A DNA stretch of 64,000 nt from Sitta carolinensis (GCA_032173965.1 CM063294.1:6866452-6930451), one strand, 5' to 3'. Positions 40,301 to 54,933 are shown, numbered from the stretch's first letter. The notes: generated by a model not told the origin, from the sequence alone. A program made the numbers and translations.

Positions 40301-43300
40301 TTGCTTTCAATGTTTGGTGTTTCTTCATCAGACATATATCAGGGTGGGGAGTTTAGGTGTTTTAACTGACATTTTGAAAGTGTTTAAGATGCTTTGGATT
40401 GTTGCTGTTCCAGACTTTGTATTCTGTGCTGTAGTCTGGAAAATTTCCTCAATTTTCTCATACTGATTTTGCATATGTAATGTGGGATGTTGTGATCTAG
40501 GTTTCAATAACCTGTTCAGTTAGAGTAAGATACAGTCATTGAAATCCCGTTTCATGGGAAGACAGAAAAAACAACATGAGATTATGTAGGCAAATGAATC
40601 ATTGCAAGAACAATGAAAAAAATCAAAATGTGAACAACTACTTAAAATGAATACATAGAAACATCCAAACATCAGGATGTGTGGAGAAATTGCTTAATAT
40701 CCTTGAACCCCTCTAGGCAAAAAAATAAACTGACTCGTGGTCAATTTTCCTGGGTACTGAAAAGTATCCATTTCAGTTGCTTTGTCACAAGAAAAGTTCA
40801 GCTTTTATTTGACATATGTGCTTCACTTAGATATTTTCAATGCATAATAATGTTACTCTTGATCTATGAGTAGATAGAAAATGCTGTCTTGCAGAACCAG
40901 AAATCTCTAAAATTTGGATGCTTTTACAGACAAGTAATTTGCTGTTAGCTGTGTGTATCTATAGGTTTCTTTTACACACTTTGAAAATACTTTCTGGCTC
41001 TATAAGTATATCTCTAGTTGTGCACTTATTATTGTAATTTTTTTTTTAAATTCTTGGGGGCATGAGTCTGCCTGTTGTGTAACTGTGGTGCTTTATAGGT
41101 TCTGCTGTTGCTCTTCTCTTTGATACCAAATATCTGCCTTAAATAAAACAGGCTGAAGAGTTATTGTACACTAACCCAGACCACCACAGAAAAAGGGCAA
41201 GACATTTTTTTTTTCCCTTTAGTGTCATTACTATTAGAATAACTTAACCTCTCAGAGTTTCTGTATTGATGAGGTGACTCTATGCAACATACTGGCAGAG
41301 TGAAAAATAGGGAGAAATTGGAAGCAGCTGACAGGTGACCCTAACTGCTGTGATTGGTGTCTTGGGCCAACAGTGCAGCAATGGGGAGCAAGAGCAGAGT
41401 CAAAGCTGCCCTGCTCAGCCCACCTGCCTGTTTGGCTGCAGAATCTTGCAAACTCGTGTTGGGGTTGTACACTTCTAACAGAGATCGGAAAATATCTGTG
41501 GTCAAACTAGCAATGCAGAGTTTCTGATGACCATGTCGAAAAAATTAATAATTATTGATGTGGCACTCCCTCCTAGTTTTTAAACCAAAGCAAAACCTGA
41601 GTGGCTGGTTGAAGTAAAATGGTGACAGAAATTTTAATTTTGTCATTTAGATTCTGTCTTCAAACAATATTGAAGAGCAAATTGGTCCTATTATATTATC
41701 AGTAAGCAATTTAGATGGCCAGTGTGGAAGAGGAAGACCAAGATGTAGATATTTTTCAATACTTTATTAACAGTTAACAGAGGTTAGGGACTATTTTATT
41801 GAAATTCTCAATGAAACCTTCCACATGTGACATGATTAACTTGTTTTATAAATATCTATGCATAGCAATATATCTGTGAGTGATTGAGGAAGTGACCTGG
41901 AAGAGGATGTCCTGTAGAGACAGCAGCACTCAGCTGTAGACTTTAAACCAGAAAATTGATAGATGAATTAAGATGTGCTTTACTGCATTATTGGCTCCAG
42001 ATACACTTTGGATTTTACCTGGAGTGGCCAGGCAATACTCTGCTGCTCCAGACCACAGCAACACTTGTGTCAGTGTGTCCTGCACTATCCACTCCTACAG
42101 CAAGGCTGCTGGACACAATCTGTTAATGCCAAAGAGAACTCTTGACTGCATAGTCCAAGTGCCAGCCTATTTACTCTGAACAAAACCATCATCTGCATGG
42201 TAGCTGCATTTTTCATGATATAGCATTAGGAAAACAATGAAATTAATCTGTGTATTTGTAATTATTCCTGCTACTTTTAAGTATTTAGCTGTATGTGAAA
42301 AGGTTCGCTTAGCATATTTCAAGTCATATGCAGCCATGTAAATGTGGATAAGATCATTGGCTTTCCTGTCAGTTGTTCTTTAGAAGTGGTAGATGGAGAC
42401 TAAAAGTGGTGTTTCCTTGGGGTTTTGCAACAAAGTGTGGTAATTTCACTGCCAGTCTCATTGCATTTACATGCCACCTATTTTTTCCCCACATTCTGGT
42501 AAGCTGACCTTAAGAAGTCAATTACTATTTAGTAAAGTGATCTTAAAACTGCAAATTAATAGAATTATTGTGATCAACAATACTTCTGATAGTCCCCTCA
42601 GTTCTTGAGGTAGACCTTTAAGACACAAGTCACTGAAGTTCAGGGGAAGTTAACAAGTTTTGACTTGGTTCTTTTTTAGTTTATTTCCTTTTCTCTTTTT
42701 GATTAGGGATCACAATTGGAATAATTCACTGCTGATTGTGTGATGGCACATTGTCCTAAGCAGAACATTTTCCATAAACATTTATTCCATAAGTAATTTT
42801 AATTAATGTCAAATACTTATGAATCATCCTCTTATCACTTACAAAAAAGAACTTTTAGTCTTCCATCTGTTTCTCCTTAATTTTCAGCTTTATTACACAC
42901 ACAATTACAATTTCATCTTCTAAAAAATTCACTACACAGTTCATTTCCCACAGAAGGTAAATGAATAAAAATTTGTTTTCTTTAGCATTAGCCTGTCTGT
43001 TTTCTATGCTTGGCTGGCAGCCAGGAATATTGGATTTCAATATTCAGTTTTTAAAATGTGACTTTTAGTGTTAATAATAGATAATATGTGTGGATATTGT
43101 GTAAATTATCCAGTGGTTGGAATCTGAATCCTCTTTTACCCCTTCATTTTTGTTGTCTGTTCAATACCAAGCAGGATCGTTAATTATACTGAACTAAGAT
43201 GAATGTTAAAAATTGCTATTGTGCCACAAATAAGCGTGAAGTAATGAATAGACTGAGGTTTCCCTATTAACTAGGAATTTCCTATGAGATTGTGCTGTTC

Positions 43301-44069
43301 TTGAACTTAGAAGTTGAAAAATAACATATAAATAGCATCCTTTCCCAGCTCACTCACTGAGCTGTTGTATTGTCATGTTCTGAAGTCATGAAAACACATA
43401 TGTCGTGGAATTAAAGTGTCATTATGTCCTAGGAAATGATAACTCAGTAATTCAGTACTTCTGTTTTGTTGTTTAACTTCGTCTGGGTAGAAGAGGAAGT
43501 TAAATTTTTGTTAAACAAATGTGGTGTGATCATGAAAGTTGAGATCTGTGATATGGAGGGGTACATTTTTTATTAAATCATCCAAAGAGTTAGTTGCAAT
43601 TATGCATCTTTATACAGCAGAGATATTTTTTTCTTGTTAAGAAAAAATAGAGAAGTTCAGGGCTGTGTACTTTGTTTTTTTTTTTTTTTTTTAATTCCAT
43701 TGTGTATATTTGACTCAAAGGAATCACACACACTTAAGTATTTAGAAAAAACTTCAACTAGGGAATAAAAAATATATTTACTGTTTATTTAACTGATTAA
43801 CGGAGACATTTTGTACAAAGTATGATAGCAATATAAATAAAAAGCAAGTGAAATAAAGTTACTAGAAATGGAATAATGTACAAAAAGGCTTTTCTTGTAC
43901 TCAGATCTAAAAAAAAAAAGGATCAAGATGAAACTTAAGAATCAAACAGTCTAATGAAGGCTCCATTTTTAAGTGGCTCACGTGTATCTCCAGATCTGAG
44001 AAGCTCAGAATTGTCATTGTCTGCATCAAAAATGCATAGAAGTTTTGTTTGGGTCGTTTTTTCAAATCC

Positions 44070-44640
44070 CTGTGTGGTGTGGAAGAAGGGATTGCAGGTG
44101 ACCTCACCCCTGATCAGTCTCAGCTGTGCTAATTACCAAAGAGGAGGAGCAGCCTGGCCCTTAATGGGTCACAGCTGTGTCTGCTAAAGATCAGTGTGAG
44201 CAAAGGGGTGCGGTGGCTGGGCAGGGGAGCCCTTGTGAGGAGAGGAGCTGCAGGAGGCCCGGGAGCCTTGCTGGAGAAGGAGCAATGCAGAGAGAGCCAG
44301 GCAGAGAGCTGCTGCTGTCCCAGCTCAGCTGTGAGGTCAGTGTGGGTGTGCTGGGGTTGGAGCTGCTGGTGGAGCCTGCAGTGCCAGTGGAGCTGCTGAA
44401 AGCTGTGGGCAGAGGCTGCAAACTGCTCCCTGCAGCCCCAGTGCAGCAGGGAGAGCCAGCAGGCAGAGGCTGCAGCTGGACCCTGCAGGAGGAGCTGCTG
44501 CAGTCAGGGTCAGTGTGGCTGAGCTGTAAAGAAGAATAAACTGGGGCCCTTTTCCTGGTGTTAAATGAGAGTCTGTGTCTTGGCTATTTCTGCCCCTGAT
44601 GAGAGGTCTGCTGGAACAGCCCCATTACTGACGTGTGTCC
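44070..44640 (+). mobile_element. Candidate solo LTR or other interspersed repeat
   Basis: A G+C-rich block of about 570 bp with sharp edges in AT-rich intron. It begins with TGTGTGGTGTGGAAGAAGG, has a CTG/CAG-rich body, and contains AATAAA at 44535-44540. That signal is followed by CTGGGGCCCTTTTCC and a segment with GTCTGTGTCTTGGC, an arrangement like the polyadenylation signal and R/U5 end of retroviral-type LTRs. No internal retroviral coding sequence flanks it. I could not define a clean target-site duplication or TG...CA ends, so the class is uncertain. Confidence 0.38.
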
Positions 44641-45334
44641 ATGATTTCAGTAGGTGCAGGATTAGCAGACATGTGAAGCTTCGTGCCTAAAATCTCTGTT
44701 CCTGCATAAAACTGAGAGATCTGCATTTGCCTGTGGATTTACCTGTTTTCTCTTGTTTGGTTTTGAGGTTTTCTTGGTTTTTTTTTTTTTTTGTTTGTTT
44801 TTTTTAAGACCTTTCACAGTATTGATTTGATAAAGTGCTCTTTTGTAAAACCCCAAATTACATGCTTAGTTTTAAGCACTTAATATTTTCCTCAGGAAAT
44901 GTGCTTTCATGAAGTATTGACTGTGTTTGCTTTTTGTTGTGCGAATTTAACTATAATTAATTTTAGGCATTTTTTCCTATTTAATCTAAAAAGTCTTTAA
45001 TTCTCCCAGGCTCAGAGAGCATCTCCAATTGTAAATATTCCTTACTCAATAGCTCAAACAAGCAGATACTGAATTCATGTTTCAGTGAGTTCCTAAGTAA
45101 TTGTGTGTGAGAGCGCATGCATTGTAAGTGTAATTCGTTAATTGTGAGCTGCTGTAGATAATCATGTTATGCCGTAGGCCAGCTGAGGTCTAGCTTGACT
45201 TTTTGAACACTGCAGAGATCAGGAGATAATTTAAGAGGTGTCCTTAATTGTAATATTTGGTGACATTAATAACACATTGTCTAATACAAGAAATGAAGCA
45301 GTTAATTTAGGGTGTGCTTGTCTCAAAATGTTTG

Positions 45335-45375
45335 TGGAACAGCCCAGGTTGGAAATGGCCTCGAAAGATCACATG
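45335..45375 (-). mobile_element. Possible CR1-like fragment
   Basis: CAGCCCAGGTTGGAAATGG followed by CCTCGAAAGATCA resembles the antisense CR1 3' region (GGTTGGAAGGGACCT followed by AAAGATCAT). It is short and diverged. Confidence 0.3.
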
Positions 45376-46017
45376 TACTTGCTTATATTCCCTGCTCTTC
45401 CCTCTTCACACCCACTGAGGGGGGGGGAAAAACAACCAAACTGTGCACCAGCTTTCTAGGGAAGACCATGAGTTAGAATTCAAATGTCTGTGTCTGGGCA
45501 ATATTTCCACTGGCTAAATCTGTGCTATTACAACATAGTCCAAGCATCAGTAATGTTCTCTAGTGTTCAGGAGGAGACCTTTGGTGCAGGTAAGGAAGAA
45601 ATGTTGCATCAAGTAACACAGTAAAAAGCAAACAGTAAAAAATTTGCATTGACAAAAATCAGAACTTCAAACCAAGGTATATGCAGATGGTGACAATAAA
45701 TTAGCTACTTTGAGTAGAATCAATAAAGACATTTTCAGGAGTGTGTAAGTGCTGGTTCTGAAATGCTCTCCTTAGACTTCAATTGATTTTTAGACATTTG
45801 GGAGGAAAGGCTATCATTACAAGAGTCTAACACCAGTACTTTTCACTAGCATGATTCCTTTTTTTAACATCTACAGTCCCTACCTAATCTACTCTGTTAC
45901 TTATGATGAGCAGAGATACAACAATTATTTCAGGAAAGCACTACAAATGATAGAGAACTCTGGGTAGAATCCTCTGGTCTCATTTGCCAAACAAAGTTTC
46001 TGATAAATTATACCTTT

Positions 46018-46044
46018 ACTTTAAATGCCCTTGGCATTTAAAGT
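46018..46044. repeat. Perfect 12-bp inverted repeat, 3-nt loop
   Basis: ACTTTAAATGCC and GGCATTTAAAGT flank CTT. The arms are perfectly complementary and could extrude as a hairpin. Confidence 0.7.
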
Positions 46045-46241
46045 TTCAAATAATTGTACAGATAGTCTTTCCTCAAGAGCAGGGCAGAGCGTATGGGACA
46101 GTCTTTACCAATTTGCTGGTTTTTTTGTTTTTCTGAGCTGTGTTTCCTTTATTTTCTACTTATTGCACAGCAAAGAAGGTTTCAAGCTTCCTCGTGGAAT
46201 GGTTATGGATTAACCATTAAACAATACCATTACAAAACTCC

Positions 46242-46269
46242 AAGCCCTCTCTGTAAAAACAGAGGGCTT
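46242..46269. repeat. Inverted repeat (AAGCCCTCT / AGAGGGCTT)
   Basis: Nine-bp perfect arms with a 10-nt spacer, extendable with a small bulge (GT/AC). It lies about 200 bp from the inverted repeat at 46018. It is too short to call as a small RNA gene. Confidence 0.5.
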
Positions 46270-49169
46270 CTTCTCTGTGGTGCTGTTATCAAATTTGGGG
46301 TTTGTTGTGTTTGCTTATAAACGTGGGTCTGAATGCGTCCTCATTTTTCCTGTGACTTTCTGGGAAAGATGATGATCAGAATTCAAGAATAGAGCGTTGC
46401 TAAGCAAAGCCCAGTAAGTGAAAAACAATGTAGTGTGCAATGCAGGGATGTTAGTGCTTACTTAATGAGAGGAAAATGAGGAAGAAGAGGAGATTACTGG
46501 CACTGGTGAAACACCCTTTCTGACGAGTGTATTACTTAGGAATTCACTTTTTAAAATAAAACAAAATCATTCTTAATGGGAAAAATTTATAGAGCTTCTG
46601 CTTCATTTGGACATGATGGAGAATGCATCTCAAAGAGTTTCTTTATAAGAAATCCTACATTTCAAGTAGGAAGTAGCAACATAAGAATGTGTTGTAAAGC
46701 TTTTCGTGACTCTCGAGACAGGAAGTATGCTGTTATTTTTAAAGAATAGATGTGTCATCAATCAAACCAGTGAATTGCTGTATAAGTGCATTTCATGCAT
46801 GAGTTAACCAGCTACTAGCTAGTAGATATCAAATCGATGTGTGCTGCTTCCCAGCTAATATGGAATGTTCTCAAGCAGAAATACTGCATCCAGCACATGA
46901 GGTCATGGCTGCAAATACATGAGCTACTGGAGGATTTGCTTGTCTAGCACCTGCTCAAGCCCTGCACTTATTGTTGTGGCTCTGCACTTATTTACTATGG
47001 TCTAATATTTTGAGGAAAAAAAAAAACAAAGCACTTCAGCTGATGTCTTTTAGAACCTATTGGGACTAAAATATTTACCGAAGTCTTTGTCGCGAAGGTA
47101 GAAAATGAACTCAGAAATCCAGTGTTGCAAATTCATCAGGGCTGATGAAGCTGCCAAGAGATGAGTCATTATTTTCAGGACAATCTCAGTCGAGTCATCA
47201 CAGAGCTTTTTGATTATGTTTGTGTCTTTGTATGTGTGTTTGAGTTGTTTTTGATTTTCGTTTCTCTCCAAAATTCACATAGTAGGACTGCAAAATTTGT
47301 TTGATATCTACTGACCATTGGAGGGAAAAGGAAGTAATGGCCCTGTCATAAACAGGGATTGAAACTCTTTTGCCAGGTCATCTTATGAATGACAACAGGT
47401 TTTGTCTAAGTTTTAAGGAATGTTTGGTAGTCTCTCCTGCAAATTTAGTATTTGTTTCTGATCTATGGATTAATTTGTTTCTGTATCTTTATCAAATTTT
47501 GGAGAGTTTTTAATCTAAGAATTGGCAGGTTTTAAGTTGGAATGAGTCCTTAGACTTCTTTCTAACAGAGCACATTGATTTGTTTAATTTTGATTTGTTT
47601 CCAAATGTACAAAGATGTGAGAATAATAATCCAGTTCCACGTGTTAAAAAAGCAACCAAATATATTGTGTTCTTTTACCTGCGAGAAAATGACTACTGCT
47701 TTTGGAAACACTGGTTTGGTGTTTCTTCAGCTGTGAAGAAAAAGCAAACCCCTTTCTCAAGGGATTCTGAAGTATTCATAGAGGCATTTCTGATTCTTAG
47801 GCATTTCATTTTCTGGAAATTTCAATGAATGTCAAGTGTGAGAAGTAGAGAGAAGGCAGCAGAGCTTGTACCCAGACTGCTGCTTTGGATGGCCAGATGG
47901 AAGGCAGGATGTCACACTGAGCCCCAGCAGGTTGTGTAAATGCCTTCCAGTAAGAGTAGCTGGAGGGAACTGCTGTGTAAGTTGAAAGTGTGCTCTGTGC
48001 AAGATCTTAAAATTGCTTAAAACCCATCCATGTTTTCAGATGAGTGTGTGCCAAGTCAAAAAAATTTAAAGTACAATTATAAATGAAGTAGCTTAGTTTA
48101 AAATGTGATCCGTGTTTCTGGAATAATTTCCTGATGCACTTAGATGGGTGTTTGCTAGAAGGGCTAAAATCATGGGGCCAGCAATACTTTTATTGTCCAT
48201 TTCCCCAACAAGCAGTCTGACTGGGGGGGAAGAAGTATGGTTCCTTATTTATCCTTATTTTGTTAAAATAGGCTGGATTTGCATTAATGCTAAGTAAGAA
48301 ATACTTTCCGTGCCCTTTCCATTAACCATATACCTTTCATCCCTTGAAAAAAGGCTCTCCTGGGTCTTGTTCTTGATCTTCCCAGCTGCCAAAACATTTT
48401 TGCCACTTGGTCACTGAAATACAAGTCTGTCTTGAACTGTGGAAAAAATAGTGAACCACAAAGGAGGTGACAAATTTTGAAGGTTGAGATGAGGTACTTA
48501 ATCAGTGACAAATAAATAAACCCATTTGGTAGTAAAGGATGCCAAATTAGTTTCTTCTTCTTGATTCTTGGAGTATATTTCTGTACTGATAGTACAAGTG
48601 TAGAGACATTATTAGTTCCTGAGGTGAGGAGAGTTTCAGTCTGACAACATCCGATCAGGATTGTTTACAAAGTATTTATTAACAGTGTTGAAAGCAGAAA
48701 TAAATTATTTAATTGCATAGGAAGTTCTCTGGCACAGATGGAAACTGTGACAATTAAGAGAAAGAAAACAAAAAAAAAAAAAAGGAACAGGGAATATTTT
48801 CATGAGAAATGGTTGCTGCCAAGTGAAGCATATAGGAAATAGTGAACAATAGATGCTTTCAAAACCTCAGTGGTAACTGAATCCTTTTGATTTCTAAGTG
48901 TCTCAAATAGTTGTGAGATTAAAGAGTGGAGGCAATTGCTGAGAAAATGACACAAAAAGACTGGAATAATAATACACTAAACAGAACAGGTAAAAGTGGT
49001 ATTGTGCAATGGCTCTAAAAATCAGACAATGGTGATTTTGAATCAAACTGAAATCAAGTTGCAGTCACTGCTAGATTAGGGTGACCATCCTGACTTTTTC
49101 TTTTGAAGCATAGGGAGCTTCTTTCTAAATGCAAGTAGCAATTTCACTGTTATTGAAGTCTTGTTCTAA

Positions 49170-49268
49170 TCCACTTTCCAAGGTCTTCAAGACCAGGTTG
49201 GATAAAGCCCTGAGCAACTTGGTCTGACCTCACAGTTGATCTTGCTTTGAGTGCAAGGTTGAAGAAAA
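49170..49268 (+). mobile_element. Probable old CR1 LINE fragment
   Basis: AAGGTCTTCAAGACCAGGTT, then GGATAAAGCCCTGAGCAACTTGGTCT and GATCTTGCTTTGAGTGCAAGG, follow the CR1 3'-region order (TTCAAGACCAGGTTGGATG, then GAGCTCTGAGCAACCTGGT). The terminal octamers are missing, so it is truncated at both ends. Confidence 0.55.
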
Positions 49269-52200
49269 TACACCTTTGTAACAGAGGCACTTGTAATGAT
49301 TTTTTTTTTTGCTGTGAGATATTCCAATAGGTTTTGGCTTTGCTGAACCATGAACAAATTGGAGTACGATTAATGACTATTACAGATGCAATATTTTTCC
49401 ACCTGTTTCATTTTTTCCAATTTTTTTCCTATAGCATAATAATATGAATTTTTCTCTCATCTGAATACAGCATTTATTCTCTTGCTATGTCTCAACTAAG
49501 TGTGTTCTCTTTGCTGAAGTCTTGTGCTGTCATGCAAATTGGACGTTCTACCAGCTTCCACAGGCTTGTCATCACTGAAAGAAGTGATATGTATTTATAA
49601 TAAATTGTCCTTTTTACTTCCGTGCTGGCAGTTCCCTGCAGTGCCTGACATTTTTGAGAGGAAACAGCCTGTCACATCTTGGGCTTCAGGGAGGAGAGCA
49701 TTTAAAATACAGGGCAAGGTCCAGGTGACATGACACTATTGCTTGTTTTCATCCTCATGCTCTGCACTGTTCCAATTTCATGAAGTCTGTACCCAAGGTT
49801 GCAGGATGCAGGAGATGATTGGTTGAGGAAAGGCTGAATCAGGGTGGTTTGCCTATCCCCCAAGATTTGCATGTAAATGGGGAGAAATCCATCAGTTTGC
49901 AGGGCAGCCTCTGGCATATTGCACCAAGGGACAGAAACACTTCTGGGGATGCTGCTGGGGGATTTGTGCACCTTGCCTTGTCCAAGGGGTCAGTTTGGTA
50001 CTGCTGGGGTAGGGGACCCTTTTGGAGAGCTGGGGATCAGCAAGTCAGAGGGCTCATGTGCTGTGCAATGTGCCAGTGTTTAACAGGAGAGAACTGCTGC
50101 TGCTCCTCCTCCTGGGGCTGGGGAATGAGTGAGAAAACTGCCACATCACCCCTGCCTGCAAACAGCTTGGCTTCTGCTTCCAAAGTGCACGTGTTTGGCA
50201 AAGATTTAGAAGAAAGAGGAAAAAACCCACAAAAATGCTAAGAAAATCAGCATAAAAATCTACAATGCTTAGTAGTAGTAGTATGTAAGAAAATGTATGC
50301 ACACAGATGAAGGCAGAAGGACTCATTTAGAAAAAGAAAAGAAAGCAAAAATAAGCTCAGGAAATGTCATGCACAGACCTGGCTGGTTTTGTCCTGTGAA
50401 TTTGTGTGAAGTATCAGCAGCTTTTGGAGAGTGTAATAAACTAAAGAAATAAATTAGTCCAATTGTGTTTCAGTTATACAGCACATTAGTAAAGGAAGTA
50501 TTATTTATCCCATTGTTTTTGTAATTCTCCAATGAACTAAACACTAAAGGTAATATTTTGGATTATTTAAAAAATCTTTTCCTTCAACTCATGCTCTCTC
50601 ACTCAGTGCCTCTCTCTTACATCGTTGTTCTCTGTAATTGTTTTATCTGTGTAAACATTGCTTTTGAGGTGATCTTAAAGGTGGCATTAATTTTTTTATG
50701 CAATATATAATTGATCTAGTTTTAGAAGTGTTACAAATATAAGATAATCATAACTACTTTGACAAAACTGTGCAATAGCTGAGCCTGTATCTTGCTAAAG
50801 GATACTCCAAGTCAGAACAGAAAATGTGACTGTGTTCGTTGTCAAGGAACACAGAGGAGAGCAATTCGTTCATTAATTAATAATTTAGATCAGGATTATA
50901 TCTCCAACTCTTTTTTTAGGGCAGCAGTAAGAAAAGCACCCTGAGATTTTGTCCACTTTCCCAGTTCTGATATGACAGGGGTTTATTAACTGTTGGTACC
51001 CACAAGTTCATTTAAATTTTGTAAAAGCTATGGGACTGTCCAGCTTTATTGGGGATTTCACTCTGAGGCCTCCTAAAAGCCTGACTTGATATTTCATCTG
51101 AGCTTCTCTTTCTCTCTTTAATTTTTATCATTAAAATGAAAGCAATATTTAGTAATTGCATAATGCCAGGACTGCTAATATTGGCTCAGCATTGATTAAT
51201 ATTCATCTGTACTCCTCCTTTTCTACAGAATCTGTTCATCTTGCAGTTAGGCTCTCTGGGCTGTTGTCGTTGGTCCCCTTAAGCAAAAGGGAATTTTCAT
51301 GTAGATGGATAAGGTTTTATATGTCTGAATCTCAGGGTTATTACATCACAAGCAAAGCAAAAATGAGTAGTGTTCTCACTTGTGAAAGAGTTCTTATAAG
51401 GAAAATATCCAAGGCCAAAAACTTAGATGAAAGCCACTCTAAAATGTTCAGGTACTATGTGACATGGGGGGGAATACGATGTGGATTGGACAAGCCAGGT
51501 GTAACAATATTACCAGAATAGAATAATTACTTGAAAATAGCCAGGAAAATGATGAATATACAGACGTGCTTTCTTGAGTGTGCCTGTTTCTTGCAGAAAC
51601 TTCATTGCTAACTGAGGAGGCAGCTGGCTTTTACCTGAAAGGAAATACTAGAATATTAATCAGTTTTTAAAGCAAACTAAACATAGCAAAGTAAATTCTT
51701 TTGCCTATAAAGACAATACAATAAAATATTAATATAATTTTCTTTTTCAAGTAGTGAATCCTCAGGCAGCTGAATTAAATGGAAGCACAGAAGAAAGTAT
51801 TTTTCTTGGAGCACTGAATTTCTCAACACCACTAAGCATAAAAATTCAGTCTGAAGCTCAGATATTCAAATTTTTGTCAGCTATTTCTCCTAACTTTTTA
51901 ATATTGAAACTAAATTTACCCTTTGAGATGACTTTGTGGCTTGTTTCAGTATTAAGTCAGTGGTTGAAAATTTAGAGGTTGTTACATATCCTCTTAGATG
52001 CAGAAAGGCACACAGAGCTATGTAGTGTAATAACAGGAATATTAATGTCACTTTTGCCATTGGAGTCTTCATGCCTCTATGCAGTGGCAGTTCCCTGATT
52101 GAAGGAAGCAAGACTATGCTTTTAAATAAATAAGTTCTTGGAATATTTATCCATTTTCATAAGTCTCCTTGAAAAATATTGCAAAATATTTATCTTACAA

Positions 52201-54930
52201 GTATTATGTGCTTTCGATTAATTAACACCTATTTGTTTTAGTATTAATTTAGGACTTTTTTCTGAAGTTAATTGCAATGATCCAGAGCAGCAGTAATTTG
52301 CCATTTCTTTCAGTCTCTGAGTGAATTCTCAAGGCTTTGTTTGTCAAGGAGCTTAGGAATCTGTGAAGCATAAGGAAAGAGAGCACTTATTCAAATGCTA
52401 TGCCTGTTTAGTTCTGCATCTAGGCAAAACTTGGATTCTCAGATTTCAGCCAGATTTAATCTATCAATAACTATATTCTTACTCTGGAATTCCTCCTCCC
52501 CCCACCCCCAAAGGTATTGGACACTCAGGGTTCTGGTTGTTGCTTTTGGTTTTTTTACCCTTGAGTCTCTTCTGCAAAACATAACACGGGTTTATTGCCA
52601 CTCAATGATTATGATTTTTCTTTGTTCTTTAATATTTTCAACGGATTCTCTACTATTTTGCAAGGCAATTATAGAATAGGCTATAATAAAAAGCAATATA
52701 AATATGATTTCTTTTGAAGGTGTTTGCCTTTGTGAAGATCTGTGGAGTTGTACAGTTACATAGGGAATGATCTGTGAGCTCTGGGAAATAACTTGAGATA
52801 TGAGTAAAGGCAACTTTGAAATTCAAATATAAATAAACTTTTGGATGTTTCTTGCAGCCTAAAACATTTTATTTTCCTTCCAAGACACAACTAAATAATA
52901 ATTTTGTCTGAGGCAGAAAACTACTGTTTTCCTAACTTCTTTTAAGTGAGTGTTGTTGCATTTATCCATTTATTGTAGTCTGCATTTGCTTTATTCATCT
53001 GAGAATCCTGCAGTGCTGTATCAGGATGATGAGATCCTTTCAGAAGAGAACCCTCTGAGGATCTCAAGACACCTGACTCTCTGAACCAAGCAGCAGTTAG
53101 ATTACAGTTTTCAGTCCAGGTTCACTCATCAATCTCCCTCTCATTACCAAGAGACAGCAAATCAGCGAGAGCTGAAAGCCCCTGGCAGGTGCTCACTGAT
53201 GAGAGTGACACGCAGATTGCTGGCTCAGGAAAAGTGCAGCCTCATGCTTCAGTCTGGAAGATTTGTCAGAAATGAAAATCAAGTCTCACAGTGTCTTGCT
53301 GAACTAATTAAGGTTACAGGAAATGTATCAGCCACAACTGCTTCATTTCACTCCAGTGCATGAAATCCATTGTAGTGTGAGGCTTGTCATTCTCCAAATC
53401 ACCCCGGAGAAACAATCTAAATATTGGCTACCCTCAACAGTGCCAAGGAGACACAAATCCACACTCTTGTTATTGAAATCCCAGAGTCCCTTATTTCAGA
53501 TTTCATATATTCAGGATCCAAACTTTCATGCTAAGGGGCCAAGCTCTGCTGGCAGTCATTTGGCTTTCCTGCCCAGGTCTGCTGCCTGATTCTCTAACTC
53601 TGTGTTCTTCTGAGAGCTGTGGGGGAGAGAAACAGCCCAACTTCGCTGCTTTGTTCAGCTGACAAATGAGAATTGTGGAGGAATAATGCCAGGACAGTTG
53701 CAGCAAAATAAAGAGTAAGCCTGGTGTTTGGATCTTATTTTAGGAAAGATCATAAACTTGAAAAGATGTAATTCCCATCAAGGAAAACTCCTATAGTAAG
53801 TTTTAGCAGACTTAGTTAATTATAAGTGTTTCACAGGTTTCAGAGTAGCTTGGGAAGTGGGATTTCATAGACTGAGTTTAACTTGGTTTCTGTGTAGGGT
53901 TCCTGATGTCATTGTTTGTGGCTTTTTATTTGTTTTGAGGGTTTTTTTTTTATCTTGAAGTAAAGATGTACAGAATGTGAAAAATACTTTTTTTTGAAAG
54001 GGTGTATGACTCTTTGCATTTCTTTGGTATCACTCATTCCTTCAGTAGTTCTTTTTTAGTCACATTTTAGTCACTTTGTGCATTATGTGGTGTCTCCAGC
54101 ATTAAGCAGAGCTTTTACATTATTTTCTTTCAAGGAGAGACTGAGATAATTTTGAATCAAACATGTAGTAGTGGTTGGCTTTAAACAAAAAGAGGATGGA
54201 AAGGATTGTCAATCAGCATTTAAAATGCTATCAACCAACAGTTTTTAAATGCTTGTGTTAAATATATATAGCACTCAGGAAAACTGTCAGCTTCAAGCAT
54301 TTTCAGAAGGAAATTATTTTGTTTTAGAATAGCTGTACATGGAAATGTTGTAAAGCATTTTTACAAGTTAGTGATAACCAGGAATGTGATTAGGAGTGGA
54401 CTTAAGCCAAACCACAAAGGAGTTCTCCATTCATTGCTGTGGTGCAATGATAAATATCTTCAACTTCACGCAGTCTCATATGTGTTTACAATATACAGAA
54501 GGTATATTATTTACATTAGATATTGTGTATTCCTTCTGCTTATTTTTTTTCTCTTCTGGAGTTTCATGCCTTTATTGCTTCCAGTGTTTCAGTAGCTGTT
54601 TTATAGCCCTGTTAATACAAGTGTGGGTTACAGTTTTAAGCTGCAGTGTAAATCAGTCCTGATTTGTGTAATGCAAAAGAAAGAGATATATTTTAAATGT
54701 GTTTTCTCACATTGGACCTTATTATCACGTTTGAAAAAATTTACATCTGGTAGAGTCTTTGCATTAGACACCCACTGTCATTGTGAATATTCATGACCTC
54801 TATTTCCTTTTTTGCCTTGATCCTTTTTCCAATATAAAAAGAGGATCAGCAATATGTCAGTTGTTGGCCCATGGGTAGGTTTAGCTAAGGCCTGTGTTCT
54901 AATCTTTTTAAACTAATAACAGGCCCAAAC

Positions 54931-54933
<3 letters not shown>

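Noticed and set aside
46242..46269. Rho-independent-type terminator or microRNA hairpin
   Set aside because: The genome is eukaryotic and the arms are only 9-11 bp, too short for a microRNA precursor.
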